This document shows, in pieces, positions 7,176 to 15,354 of a stretch of DNA of 64,000 nucleotides. The DNA is taken from NCBI GenBank assembly GCA_039925145.1, contig JBDSZL010000022.1:1-64000 (forward strand), written 5' to 3'. A model generated the notes under the pieces. That model was given only the letters and a program-made list of their open reading frames with translations. It was not told where the DNA came from and did not search any database. The first letter of the stretch is position 1. Each line of letters begins with the position of its first letter. The stretch comes from JBDSZL01 sp039925145 (GTDB lineage Bacteria; Acidobacteriota; Vicinamibacteria; Vicinamibacterales; SCN-69-37). A program made the position numbers and the translations under genes.

Positions 7176-8444
7176 TTATCTCGGATGAGCTGTGCGTTCC
7201 CCACTCGAGCTCGACCCGCTGTCGCCCGATGACGAGCCGCCGCCCGACGAGGCCGGCGCTGAGCCCGACGACGAGGTGCTGCTGGGTTGAGATGTCGACG
7301 TGGATGAGCTGGATCCTGAATCCGCGGCCGGGCCTGCAGCATAACCACGCCCGTTGACCACCTGGCCGTGAGTCGGAGCGCCCGGCACCGGCTGGTTCGA
7401 GCCGCCACCGTTGTTGATGATCACTACCGGTTCACTCGCGGGGTACCAGGTCCCCCACGGACCATAGCCGTACCGGTTATAGCCATAACCATAACTGCCG
7501 CCGTATCCGTAGCGTGAGTCCATCCATCCACACCGGTACCATGGCTCCATCATGAACATCGAGGAGCCTGCGCAGTCTGACGTGAGGAGGGCCGCGCCAG
7601 TTGGGATACGCCCGGCACTCCGGTCGAGCGTTGCGCCGCGCTGAATCGTGAATGCCCGCGGATACGCGAGCGCTACGAGCAGGTCGGTCACTTGCGGCGA
7701 CACGCCGGCAGTGGCGAGCTGGGTGAGTTTGTCGGCCGTGAGATCGAACTTCTGGTTTACCTCTTGGCTCAGCTCCGTCAGCCAGCCCTGAGCGACGGCT
7801 GGAGTCACCTGATGAGAGACGTCGATGACGTCGCGGAGGCTGACGACACCGGAAGCGGCCGTGCGGGCGGCGCCAATGCTGCCGGCACGCTGCTGCAGCG
7901 CCGCGACGTCCTCGGCCGGCAGAGCCGTGCTGACTCCAAACGCCGGGCGGTACCGCACCACTCGCACGCCCGTGTTGTCTCCACTGGTGACGCTCATGAC
8001 GTCGAGCCAGTCTCCCCCAGACGTCATGCCGAAGAGGCCCGCCATGGTTCTCTTGATGCCGTTCGGGCACTGATACTCCGACTTGCGGTAAATCCGACGA
8101 GCATCACTCGACCACTCCGCCTGCTCCCAGCCAGTGCAGCCGTCGACCTCCGTGGCCTGCCGCTGACCTCCAACCTCCAGTCGTTCCCGGGAGCTCATCC
8201 GGCCATCGGCCACCGTCACGAGCGTGACCGCGCCTGGTTTGTCAGCGGGCACGACGCACACGTAGGCGTTGGCGGTGGGATTGACAGCGACCGTGGTTCC
8301 AGTGGGAAGCCAGCACCCGAGCCACGGCTGCAGCCGCGAGTCAGTGGTCGTCTGCGCACGCGCGGGCGCGGCGACGGTCAGGCTGACTGCTGCGCAAACA
8401 GCCGCAAGAACGAGACGATGGGCCGAGCGGAGTGCGGTGGTCAT
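7176..8444 (-). CDS. Secreted protein with Tyr/Gly-rich and Ser-rich low-complexity C-terminus
   Basis: A 422-residue protein with a signal peptide ending near APARAQ (about residue 31). The N-terminal half (35-290) is a globular domain without recognised family membership and contains several cysteines. Around 305-335 a Tyr/Gly/Trp-rich segment (YGYGGSYGYGYNRYGYGPW) resembles glycine-tyrosine stretches of secreted structural proteins. The last 60 residues are almost only Ser, Gly, Thr and Pro. It starts 18 bases after the beta-barrel gene and is surely co-transcribed with it, so it is probably envelope-associated. Confidence 0.7.
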   Translation of the reverse strand: MTTALRSAHRLVLAAVCAAVSLTVAAPARAQTTTDSRLQPWLGCWLPTGTTVAVNPTANAYVCVVPADKPGAVTLVTVADGRMSSRERLEVGGQRQATEVDGCTGWEQAEWSSDARRIYRKSEYQCPNGIKRTMAGLFGMTSGGDWLDVMSVTSGDNTGVRVVRYRPAFGVSTALPAEDVAALQQRAGSIGAARTAASGVVSLRDVIDVSHQVTPAVAQGWLTELSQEVNQKFDLTADKLTQLATAGVSPQVTDLLVALAYPRAFTIQRGATLDRSAGRIPTGAALLTSDCAGSSMFMMEPWYRCGWMDSRYGYGGSYGYGYNRYGYGPWGTWYPASEPVVIINNGGGSNQPVPGAPTHGQVVNGRGYAAGPAADSGSSSSTSTSQPSSTSSSGSAPASSGGGSSSGDSGSSSSGERTAHPR

Positions 8445-8462
8445 GACGAGATCCCTTTCATC

Positions 8463-9236
8463 TCAGTATCTGAACGAGACGCCAACGGTCATCTTCAAGC
8501 CTGACAGATCGATGCGATCGAATCCGGAGAAGTCTTCGCTGAGACCCGACCGTGCCCACTCGTATTTGGCCTCAGTGGTAAAGACGACACGGGGATTGAG
8601 CGACACATCGAGGCCCGCCAATCCATGGGCAGTGGGTGTCCACCCGGACGACGTAAACAGATCGAAGAAGACGCGCGTGGTGTCGAAGTCGATAAAGTCG
8701 CCGCTCTGGCGGAACTGGTAGTACATCATGCCGCCGCCGGCGCCGACGTAGGGGCTGAACCGTGCGGGTATCCACGCGAGCCGTCCGATAGAGTGGCCGG
8801 ACGGCGTCAACGCGACTTTGATACCGGCCGTGATCGGTGCGCGCCGCAACCCGGTGGTTTGTTTGATGGGCAGGTCGCGGTTGTCAAGCCAGTGACGAAA
8901 CTCCGAAGACGCGTTGGTCCTGGAGAAGGCCGCCCCGAACACCGCAGCGATCCTCGGCTTGAGACTCACCGAGACTTCTCCACCGATTGTCTTGGCTCTG
9001 AAATCGCCCTTGGTGAGCGTGAGCTCATCGGTCACGAATGCGAACAGGTCGCTGCCCGCGTTAGCGCGATCGACGCCGCCACGCAGCGTGACGGCGCCGG
9101 CCGGGACGCCGAACAGGAAACCTCGACCTGTCGCCTGGGCGTCGGCAGGACGTGCGTTGAACACGGCGATTAGGGCGGTCAGGAGGGCAGCCAGACCCAT
9201 CGTCTGCCGTCGAGTCGTCCATCGAAGCTGCACCAT
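8463..9236 (-). CDS. Outer-membrane beta-barrel protein
   Basis: A 257-residue protein with a basic start, a hydrophobic signal (about 12-33) and an AxA-type site. The mature part alternates polar and hydrophobic residues in amphipathic strands separated by Gly/Asn/Asp turns, as in OmpA/OmpW-type eight-stranded barrels. It ends in an aromatic tyrosine (VSFRY), the usual signal for outer-membrane insertion. First gene of a two-gene unit with the Tyr/Gly-rich secreted protein. An AACCA-GT-TGGTT inverted repeat (9246-9257) lies just upstream of the ATG. Ligand or role is unknown. Confidence 0.75.
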   Translation of the reverse strand: MVQLRWTTRRQTMGLAALLTALIAVFNARPADAQATGRGFLFGVPAGAVTLRGGVDRANAGSDLFAFVTDELTLTKGDFRAKTIGGEVSVSLKPRIAAVFGAAFSRTNASSEFRHWLDNRDLPIKQTTGLRRAPITAGIKVALTPSGHSIGRLAWIPARFSPYVGAGGGMMYYQFRQSGDFIDFDTTRVFFDLFTSSGWTPTAHGLAGLDVSLNPRVVFTTEAKYEWARSGLSEDFSGFDRIDLSGLKMTVGVSFRY

Positions 9237-9439
9237 TGGGACCTCAACCAGTTGGTTAGTATCTAGGGCACAAATGCTGTGTAGTTAAATAGTAATGCAC
9301 AACAGGTGCCCAGAGGCCAGCCTGGTCTTACGACGCGTGTTTACGGCTTCGTAGGCGGTGCGACCTGAACGGGGGACGATCGTGGCGCCTGGGCAAAACC
9401 CACGAAGGAGCCCGCCAGACCAAACCGCGCCGGTTCGGT

Positions 9440-9916
9440 CTATGCCTTCTCATGCTTGGCGTAGACCGTCGTCGTGCCCTTCGAGTCGAAGGCCAGGACG
9501 GTGTACGGCTCGAACGGCTTGGCATCCATGCCCGGTGCGCTCTGGGGCATGCCCGGAATCGTCAGCCCGATCACGCCAGCCGGCTTACGCACGAGCAGGC
9601 TCTTCACGTCGGCCGCAGGTATGTGGCCTTCGATGACATAGTTCGCGACGAGGGCTGTGTGGCAGCTGACCAGTGACTTCGGGACTTTGTAGCGCACCTT
9701 TATCGCGTCCATGTCGCGGGTGTCGGTGACCGTGGGGGCGAAGCCGTTCGCCGTCAGGTACTGGACCCACTGGTGGCAACACAGACAGTCGGGTGATTTG
9801 TAGACGACGATCGGCACCTTCGTCTGCGCAAAGGCGTCTCGGGGAGTGACCAGAACCGCTCCCGCCAGTGCAGCCACCTCCGCCAGCATCATCCGCCTCG
9901 ACAATTCGCGCTGCAT
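9440..9916 (-). CDS. DUF411 (CopG-like) putative metal-binding protein
   Basis: A 158-residue exported protein of the DUF411 family, often found near copper or other metal resistance genes. A signal sequence with a twin-arginine-like SRRMML start spans about 1-31. The mature domain starts with V-x-V-Y-K-S-P-D-C-L-CC (C43, C45 and C46 region), a thioredoxin-like Cys motif. It continues with the family hallmarks KVPKSLVSCHTALV and Y-x-x-EGHIPA. These cysteines and histidine are the likely metal ligands. No metal efflux gene is adjacent, so the metal is not indicated by context. Confidence 0.85.
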   Translation of the reverse strand: MQRELSRRMMLAEVAALAGAVLVTPRDAFAQTKVPIVVYKSPDCLCCHQWVQYLTANGFAPTVTDTRDMDAIKVRYKVPKSLVSCHTALVANYVIEGHIPAADVKSLLVRKPAGVIGLTIPGMPQSAPGMDAKPFEPYTVLAFDSKGTTTVYAKHEKA

Positions 9917-9987
9917 GGTTAGCTCCGTTCGCTTGTGTCCGTAGCGTCTATTATGGCCGATCGCAAAACATCGGCGCTCCGGGCGCG

Positions 9988-10077
9988 TGCGGTGGCAAGG
10001 TCACGCGCCGGGTTCACGGCACGCGTGGCCGCCGGAGCTTCTATTGCGCGGCGTGTCAGGCCGATCCGGCCGCCTGA
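9988..10077 (+). pseudogene. Remnant of fpg/mutM (formamidopyrimidine-DNA glycosylase) zinc-finger end
   Basis: The frame ending in TGA 10075-10077 encodes 29 residues that read like the C-terminal zinc finger of Fpg/Nei glycosylases. They comprise CGGKV near the start, a basic Gly-Arg segment, then SFYCAACQ (consensus T-Y/F-Y-C-x-x-C-Q). The first Cys pair (CxxCG) is reduced to ACGG. The rest of Fpg (about 240 residues, including the catalytic N-terminal Pro) is absent upstream, where the same frame runs into the divergent DUF411 gene. It therefore looks like a 3' scrap of a lost gene. The match is short, so the call is moderate. Confidence 0.5.
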
Positions 10078-10086
10078 CGCTCTCCC

Positions 10087-11046
10087 TTACCCGTTCATCT
10101 GACGACGGAATCGTTCGGGCTCTTCGCCGAGCCATGCCGGTGTCGACGCGGTGCCATCGAACAGGGAGGTGGACTTGAAGAGCTCGAATGCTCCACGGGC
10201 GGCCGCCTGCTTGGTCTTCAAAAGAAGGGCCGCCACATCTTCATCGGTCATCTGCCGGAAGGTCCTGACCGCCTCGAAGGCCTGATCGAGAATCGCCAGG
10301 CTGTCGATGCCCGTGATGACGACCGATGTGGGCAGATTCAGTGCGTACTGCAGGCATTCGATGGCGGTGACGATGCCCGACTTGAGAATGATGCCGTTGC
10401 CCATGCTCTTCATGCCGAGGACACCGATGTCGTTGGCCACCAGCTCAGGCAGCACCAGTTGCCCAAAGCTTCGGTAGTGCGCGTCCATGACGTTCAGCGG
10501 CATCTGGACCGCATCGAACGTACAACCGTGTGCGCGGGCCACCTCGAGCATGTGCAGGTGGACGTGCGGGTCTTTGTGGCCCGTAAAGCCGATGTATCTG
10601 AGCTTACCCGCGCGCCGGGCCTCGATCAGGGCGGCGTGGGCGCCTTCCTCATCGAAGATACGCTCCGGGTCTTCGAAGCGAATCACCTCGTGGTGCTGCA
10701 CGAGATCGATGCAGTCGGTTTGCAGCCGGGCGAGCGACTCGTCGAGCTGTCTGGTGGCCTCGGCAAACGACCGCCCGTCGATCTTCGTCATGAGAAACAC
10801 GCGATCGCGGTAGCCGTCCCGGAGCGCGGCGCCCATGCGCGTTTCGCTGAGCCCGTCGTTGTAGTCCCAGCAGTTGTCCATGAAGTTGATGCCCCGGTCG
10901 ATCGCGTCGCGGATGAGACGAAGCGCGAGCGACGCGGAGACGTGCCCGAGCCCCAGATGCCATCCTCCGAGGCCGATGGCCGAGACCTGTTCGCCTGTGT
11001 GCCCAAGAACGCGATACGGCATGTCGCCACGAGAAGGTGTTGCCAT
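10087..11046 (-). CDS. Aldo/keto reductase
   Basis: A 319-residue NAD(P)H-dependent oxidoreductase of the AKR superfamily, a cytoplasmic TIM barrel that reduces aldehydes or ketones. The catalytic tetrad is visible: D57 (NFMDNCWDY), Y62, K88 (FLMTKIDG) and H118/H119 (LVQHHEV). The N-terminus has the usual YRVLGHTGxxVSAIGLGG strand. Substrate cannot be deduced. It stands alone, divergent from the DinB gene and 9 bases from the fpg remnant. Confidence 0.9.
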   Translation of the reverse strand: MATPSRGDMPYRVLGHTGEQVSAIGLGGWHLGLGHVSASLALRLIRDAIDRGINFMDNCWDYNDGLSETRMGAALRDGYRDRVFLMTKIDGRSFAEATRQLDESLARLQTDCIDLVQHHEVIRFEDPERIFDEEGAHAALIEARRAGKLRYIGFTGHKDPHVHLHMLEVARAHGCTFDAVQMPLNVMDAHYRSFGQLVLPELVANDIGVLGMKSMGNGIILKSGIVTAIECLQYALNLPTSVVITGIDSLAILDQAFEAVRTFRQMTDEDVAALLLKTKQAAARGAFELFKSTSLFDGTASTPAWLGEEPERFRRQMNG

Positions 11047-11190
11047 CAGTGCTCCGTGTAATCGGCGCGCTCGCCGCTTGCGTGGCGCCGTTCTGAAGTG
11101 TGGAACCTCACGAGCGAATCAGCAAGAGGCGTGTGCCGCTCTTGCGGCTGCGGCCAATCCGAGACAGCATCGAACAGAGAGGCTGATTCC

Positions 11191-11700
11191 ATGAAACTGA
11201 CCGACCTGTTCCTTACTCAGCTCGATGCCGAAGCCGCGCGAACACGCCGGACGCTCGAGCATGTTCCCGCCGGCCATGAAGACTGGAAGCCACACGACCG
11301 ATCGATGCCGTTTGGGCGTCTCGCCGGCCTGGTGGCCATCATGCCGTCGTGGCTGACGATGGTCATCAAGATGGATGAGCTCGACATCAACCCGAAGGGT
11401 GGGTCGAACATGCAGCAGAAGCCGCTGCGCACGAGCGCCGAACTCGTGCAGGGGCTCGATGAGGCGGTTGACAGCGCGCGAGAGGCGCTGAGCCAGACGT
11501 CTGACGATTTCCTGATGACGCCCTGGAAGTTGCTGTCGTCGGGCGCGCTGGCCCAGGAGCTGCCGCGACATGTCGTCATTCGCGACACCTTCATGCACCT
11601 GTCACATCATCGAGGGCAGCTCACGGTGTATCTGCGACTGCTCGGTGCGCCGGTGGCATCCGTGTATGGACCCACGGCCGACGACAAGACCTTCGCCTGA
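11191..11700 (+). CDS. DinB-family protein
   Basis: A 169-residue four-helix DinB-like protein, a family that includes mycothiol/bacillithiol-dependent thiol transferases and many uncharacterised members. ATG 11191 is chosen over upstream in-frame starts because an AGAGAGG element precedes it. The C-terminal metal motif is present (HLSHHRGQLTVYLRLLG). The first ligand histidine, usually in an L-x-H-I segment of helix 2, is not obvious: the sequence there is RLAGLVAIMPSW. Metal binding may therefore be altered or lost. Confidence 0.8.
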   Translation: MKLTDLFLTQLDAEAARTRRTLEHVPAGHEDWKPHDRSMPFGRLAGLVAIMPSWLTMVIKMDELDINPKGGSNMQQKPLRTSAELVQGLDEAVDSAREALSQTSDDFLMTPWKLLSSGALAQELPRHVVIRDTFMHLSHHRGQLTVYLRLLGAPVASVYGPTADDKTFA

Positions 11701-11711
11701 AGATCCGCGCG

Positions 11712-13124
11712 TCAGCGTGTCGGCACGAGCAGGCGAATCGTGCCGTCGTGCTTGTTGAGCACGAAGATCTGACCGTTGGCACCAGGACCGAAGCGCAGAT
11801 CGACGCGCACGGACTCGGCTTTACCCTGGGCGAGGTTCTTCTCCTTGACCAACTGGAGGAGCGTCTTGGCCGTGCCCTTGTCGTTGAAGAGCACCCTCCT
11901 GACGGCGTCCTGGCCGCCCTTGGGCAGGCTGTCGGCGCTGACATAGAAGATCTCGCCGCTCGGGTTGTCCCCGAACAGCAGCAGGTTCGTCAGCGGCGCA
12001 ATCTCCGTGCGGCGATACACGGCGCCCATGGTCACTGCCGAGTTGGGCTGGAACAGCGGGTCCGCCTGTCCGTACTCGACCACGGGATATGTAATGCCCG
12101 TTTCACTCCGCGGCGCGGAGGGGTCGACGGCGCGTCCGGCGTACTTATAACTGCCTTCCCACACGTTCCAGCCGAGGTTGGCACCCGGCATGACGAGACT
12201 GACCTTCTCGACCGTATCCTGGCCGATGTCTGCGACGAACATATTCCCGTTCTTCGAATCCCACGCAAACCGCTGCGGGTTGCGCAGCCCGATCGCGTAC
12301 AGCTCGGGCAGAGTCCCGGCGCCAGCCCGGGCGAACGGGTTACTGGCGGGGATGCCGTACTTGCCGTTCGTGCTGTTCGTGCCGAGCGGATCGATCCGCA
12401 GGATCTTGCCGAACCCCGACGCGCGGTTCTGCGCCATCTTCAGCGGGTCGCCGCCGCTGCCGCCGTCTCCAAAGCCCTGATAGAGCAAGCCGTAATCGGG
12501 GCTGGCCGGTGTGGCCAGGGGATTGAACGCCGTCTGTCCGCCGTTGTGATTGGCAAACGGCTGAGCCCAGCGAATCAGCTCCCGGGGGGCGCTGCCATCG
12601 TAGGTCGCCGCGGTGGGTGTCTTCGCCGTCCACTCCAGCAGCACGGTGTCGTGCGTGTGGCCCGTGCCGCCAGCCGGCGTGAAGTCGGCCTTGGGTTCCA
12701 TGTTCGTCGTGTCGACGAGCGCGTAGAACTTCCCGAAGCCGCGCGATCCGGGCTGGCTGAACTGGGGATGAAACGCGAAACTCTGAAAGCCGCGCTCGCT
12801 GCCGTTCGACTGCACGCTCACCGCCCACTTCGCGTCGCTCAGGTCGAGGTACGGGGTCACGGTCTTGCCGTCGTAGCTGAGGCTGTACAACGGTCCGCGC
12901 ATGTCGTTGACGAACATGCGGCGCGTCGAGGCCTGGTCCACGAGGAGCATCATGCGCGCAGCGGTCCCCTCGATGTCTGGCAAGGACGCGAACTCCACGA
13001 AGTTCACCTTGATCACGCCATCTGCCGTCGGGATGGGAGCAGGAAACGGATCGGTGGTGGTGGTCTGGGCAGCCGCCGCGACGCCGCACAGCAGCAACGC
13101 GACGAGCAGATGAGAGATGCGCAT
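11712..13124 (-). CDS. PQQ-dependent sugar dehydrogenase (glucose/sorbosone dehydrogenase family), secreted
   Basis: A 470-residue six-bladed beta-propeller of the glucose/sorbosone dehydrogenase family, which oxidises aldoses in the periplasm with PQQ as cofactor. The signal peptide spans residues 1-19 (ends VAAAAQ). Family landmarks include GERGFQSFAFHPQF, FANHNGGQTAFNP, LLYQGFGDGGSGGDP (calcium/PQQ region) and GLRNPQRFAWD. The stop lies 11 bases from the convergent DinB stop. The upstream region is shared with the divergent 389-residue secreted protein. Confidence 0.88.
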   Translation of the reverse strand: MRISHLLVALLLCGVAAAAQTTTTDPFPAPIPTADGVIKVNFVEFASLPDIEGTAARMMLLVDQASTRRMFVNDMRGPLYSLSYDGKTVTPYLDLSDAKWAVSVQSNGSERGFQSFAFHPQFSQPGSRGFGKFYALVDTTNMEPKADFTPAGGTGHTHDTVLLEWTAKTPTAATYDGSAPRELIRWAQPFANHNGGQTAFNPLATPASPDYGLLYQGFGDGGSGGDPLKMAQNRASGFGKILRIDPLGTNSTNGKYGIPASNPFARAGAGTLPELYAIGLRNPQRFAWDSKNGNMFVADIGQDTVEKVSLVMPGANLGWNVWEGSYKYAGRAVDPSAPRSETGITYPVVEYGQADPLFQPNSAVTMGAVYRRTEIAPLTNLLLFGDNPSGEIFYVSADSLPKGGQDAVRRVLFNDKGTAKTLLQLVKEKNLAQGKAESVRVDLRFGPGANGQIFVLNKHDGTIRLLVPTR

Positions 13125-13251
13125 GGCGGTTCAACTCCTGGCGCACAGGATATCGCGCCTTCGCGTGCCGTGCCCAGATTGGATCCCTGCGCGCAATGAC
13201 CGGAGTAAGATGCCGCTTGCGCACTACAGCGCGGCTGGCCGAGGTGGCTCC

Positions 13252-14421
13252 ATGGCTGTCACACATCCCCGTCGTGTCTGGCTCCTCGTTGGCGTATTCG
13301 CCGCTGGCCTGCTCGCCGCGCCGCAGGCGCGGACCGGGCCTTCCTCTCAGGCCACGGCGGCCGTCCCCGCGGCAACCCAACTCACCGACCAGCAGTTCTG
13401 GAATCTGAGCGAGCAGATATCGGAACCGAACGGCGAATTTCAGTCCGACAATTTCCTGTCCAACGAGCGCGGGTATCAGGCGATCATTCCGGAGCTGATT
13501 ACCACAGCCAAGCCCGGTCGGGCGTATCTCGGCGTGGGGCCCGAGCAGAATTTTCCGTACATCCTCGCGCTGAAGCCGGCAATCGCCATCATCTTCGATG
13601 TGAGGCGGGGCAACCTCCACGAGCAGCTGCTGTACAAAGCGCTCTTCGAGATGTCCGCCGATCGCGCGGAGTTCTTGTCCAGGCTCTTCTCTCGTCAGCG
13701 CCCCGATGGACTGACGGCGGCCTCCTCTGTCGAGTCGTTGATGACCGCCTACGCAGGCGTGCCCGCCAGCGAGGCGCTCTACCAGGCCAATCTTCAGGCC
13801 GTCTCCGAGTGGCTGACGAAGAAGCATGGCTTCAAGCTGCACGAGGACGATCTGCCTGGCATCGACTACATATACAAGACGGCGTTCTTCACGGGCGGCC
13901 CCGCGCTCACCTACAACCTCGCGGGCCGTAACGCCCGTCCCGGCGGCGGGTTTGGCGGCAGAGGTGGTAACAGCTCCACATATGCTGAGATTCAGGCGCT
14001 CGACGACGGCGTGGGTGTGAACAGAGGGTTCCTGGCGACAGAGGCCCAGTGGCTGGCGATGAAGGACTTCGAGTCGCGCAATCTGCTGGTCCCAGTGGTC
14101 GGCGACTTCGGCGGCGCCAAGGCCATTCGCGCCGCCAGCACCTACCTGAAGGGGCGCAACCTGCTGGTCAGCGCGTTCTACCTGTCGAACGTGGAGCAGT
14201 ATCTGAACCGGGCCGGCACCGAGGACGCATTCCTCTGCAACGTGGCCACGCTCCCGCTCGATGAGAGCAGCACGTTCATCTACACCGGCGCCGGCCGCTC
14301 GGGTGGCGGCTTCGGGATCGGAGGCCGCGGGGGACAGGGCGGCCTCAATACGACCCTTCTGCGACCGATTCTGCCCGATACGAAAGCGTGCCCAGCTGCA
14401 CCGCCGGTTGCCGCACGCTGA
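13252..14421 (+). CDS. Conserved secreted protein of unknown function
   Basis: A 389-residue protein with a signal peptide (about 1-27). I chose ATG 13252 because it gives a clean signal sequence; the frame is open further upstream. The body opens with QFWNLSEQISEPNGEFQSDN and continues with RAYLGVGPEQNFPY and AIIFDVRRGN, which look like the nucleotide/SAM-binding start of a methyltransferase-like fold. The resemblance is to proteins annotated as LIC_10091-like; I cannot confirm it. Two Gly/Arg-rich insertions (near 225-240 and 350-365) may be loops. It is divergent from the PQQ dehydrogenase and 72 bases upstream of rsmE. Confidence 0.6.
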   Translation: MAVTHPRRVWLLVGVFAAGLLAAPQARTGPSSQATAAVPAATQLTDQQFWNLSEQISEPNGEFQSDNFLSNERGYQAIIPELITTAKPGRAYLGVGPEQNFPYILALKPAIAIIFDVRRGNLHEQLLYKALFEMSADRAEFLSRLFSRQRPDGLTAASSVESLMTAYAGVPASEALYQANLQAVSEWLTKKHGFKLHEDDLPGIDYIYKTAFFTGGPALTYNLAGRNARPGGGFGGRGGNSSTYAEIQALDDGVGVNRGFLATEAQWLAMKDFESRNLLVPVVGDFGGAKAIRAASTYLKGRNLLVSAFYLSNVEQYLNRAGTEDAFLCNVATLPLDESSTFIYTGAGRSGGGFGIGGRGGQGGLNTTLLRPILPDTKACPAAPPVAAR

Positions 14422-14493
14422 GGCCCGGTCCTTTTTCTCGAGAGCACGCGCGCTGGGTCGGCGTGGCCCGGTGCACGCCGGAGGAGCCCCCGC

Positions 14494-15348
14494 GTGAATC
14501 TCCTCCTGCTCGAATCTCACGAGCTCGACGCCGATACCCACGTCCGGCTCTCGGGTCCGCGCGCCGATCACCTCATTCGGATCCTGAAAGTCACGCCGGG
14601 CGCCTCTGTCCGCGTGGGCATTATTGATGGCCCGGTGGGCGAGGGCATCGTGGCCGACGTGGCGGCCGGTACAGTCGACCTCCGCTGCCGCTTTGGCACC
14701 GATGTTCCTGCGCGGCCGACCGTAGACCTCCTGCTCGCCCTGCCGCGGCCCAAGGTGCTGAGGCGTCTATGGCCGCAGCTGGCGGCCCTGGGAGTTGGAC
14801 GAATTATCCTGACTAATGCCTCGCGCGTGGAACGTGTCTACTTCGACACGCACGTGCTCACCGAGGCCTGTTACAGGGCGCTGCTCGTCGAAGGGTTGCA
14901 GCAGGCGCGTGACACGCGCCTGCCACTCGTGAGTGTGCATCGGCAGTTCAGAAAACTGATCGAGGACGAGCTCGATCCGCTGGCCCCGGCGGCCGCCAGG
15001 CTGGTCGCCCATCCAGATAGCGATCGCGATGTGACCGTGGCCATCGAACGTGCGAGCTGCCGGAGGCAGGCCCCGGCGCCGGAGACTGCTGACCCTGGGT
15101 CGGGAGACCCGGGCAACCGACAGATGCCGACTCCGCATGCGGGGCCGGTTCTCCTCGCGATTGGTCCAGAGGGCGGATGGAACGAGTTCGAGCTGGCGTT
15201 GCTCGGCGCACACCGATTCGAAGCGATCAGCATGGGGCCGCGCACACTGCGCACCGACACCGCCACGATTGCCCTGCTGGCCCTGGTGCATGACGCGCTC
15301 AGCAAGGAGCGGGCAGCCAGGCTTTCTCTTGGGTTTCACCAGAGCTGA
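14494..15348 (+). CDS. rsmE: 16S rRNA (uracil1498-N3)-methyltransferase
   Basis: A 284-residue SPOUT methyltransferase that modifies U1498 in the 30S decoding centre. An N-terminal PUA-like domain (DHLIRILKVTPGASVRVG) is followed by the SPOUT domain with VEGLQQARDTRLP and the knot motifs LAIGPEGGWNEFE and SMGPRTLRTDTA that bind SAM. GTG 14494 is preceded by GGAGGAG at 8-bp spacing. An insertion rich in Pro, Ala and Gly (about 190-215) separates the SPOUT strands and is longer than usual. Convergent with the ABC exporter, 6 bases apart. Confidence 0.93.
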   Translation: MNLLLLESHELDADTHVRLSGPRADHLIRILKVTPGASVRVGIIDGPVGEGIVADVAAGTVDLRCRFGTDVPARPTVDLLLALPRPKVLRRLWPQLAALGVGRIILTNASRVERVYFDTHVLTEACYRALLVEGLQQARDTRLPLVSVHRQFRKLIEDELDPLAPAAARLVAHPDSDRDVTVAIERASCRRQAPAPETADPGSGDPGNRQMPTPHAGPVLLAIGPEGGWNEFELALLGAHRFEAISMGPRTLRTDTATIALLALVHDALSKERAARLSLGFHQS

Positions 15349-15354
15349 TGATCC

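Noticed and set aside
12340..14571. 743-codon minus-strand frame, and similar long frames at 15475-17172 (+), 17606-19414 (-) and 33284-35353 (-)
   Set aside because: They lie antisense to well-supported genes. Their Arg/Ala/Gly/His-rich composition without any motif is typical of shadows in GC-rich DNA.
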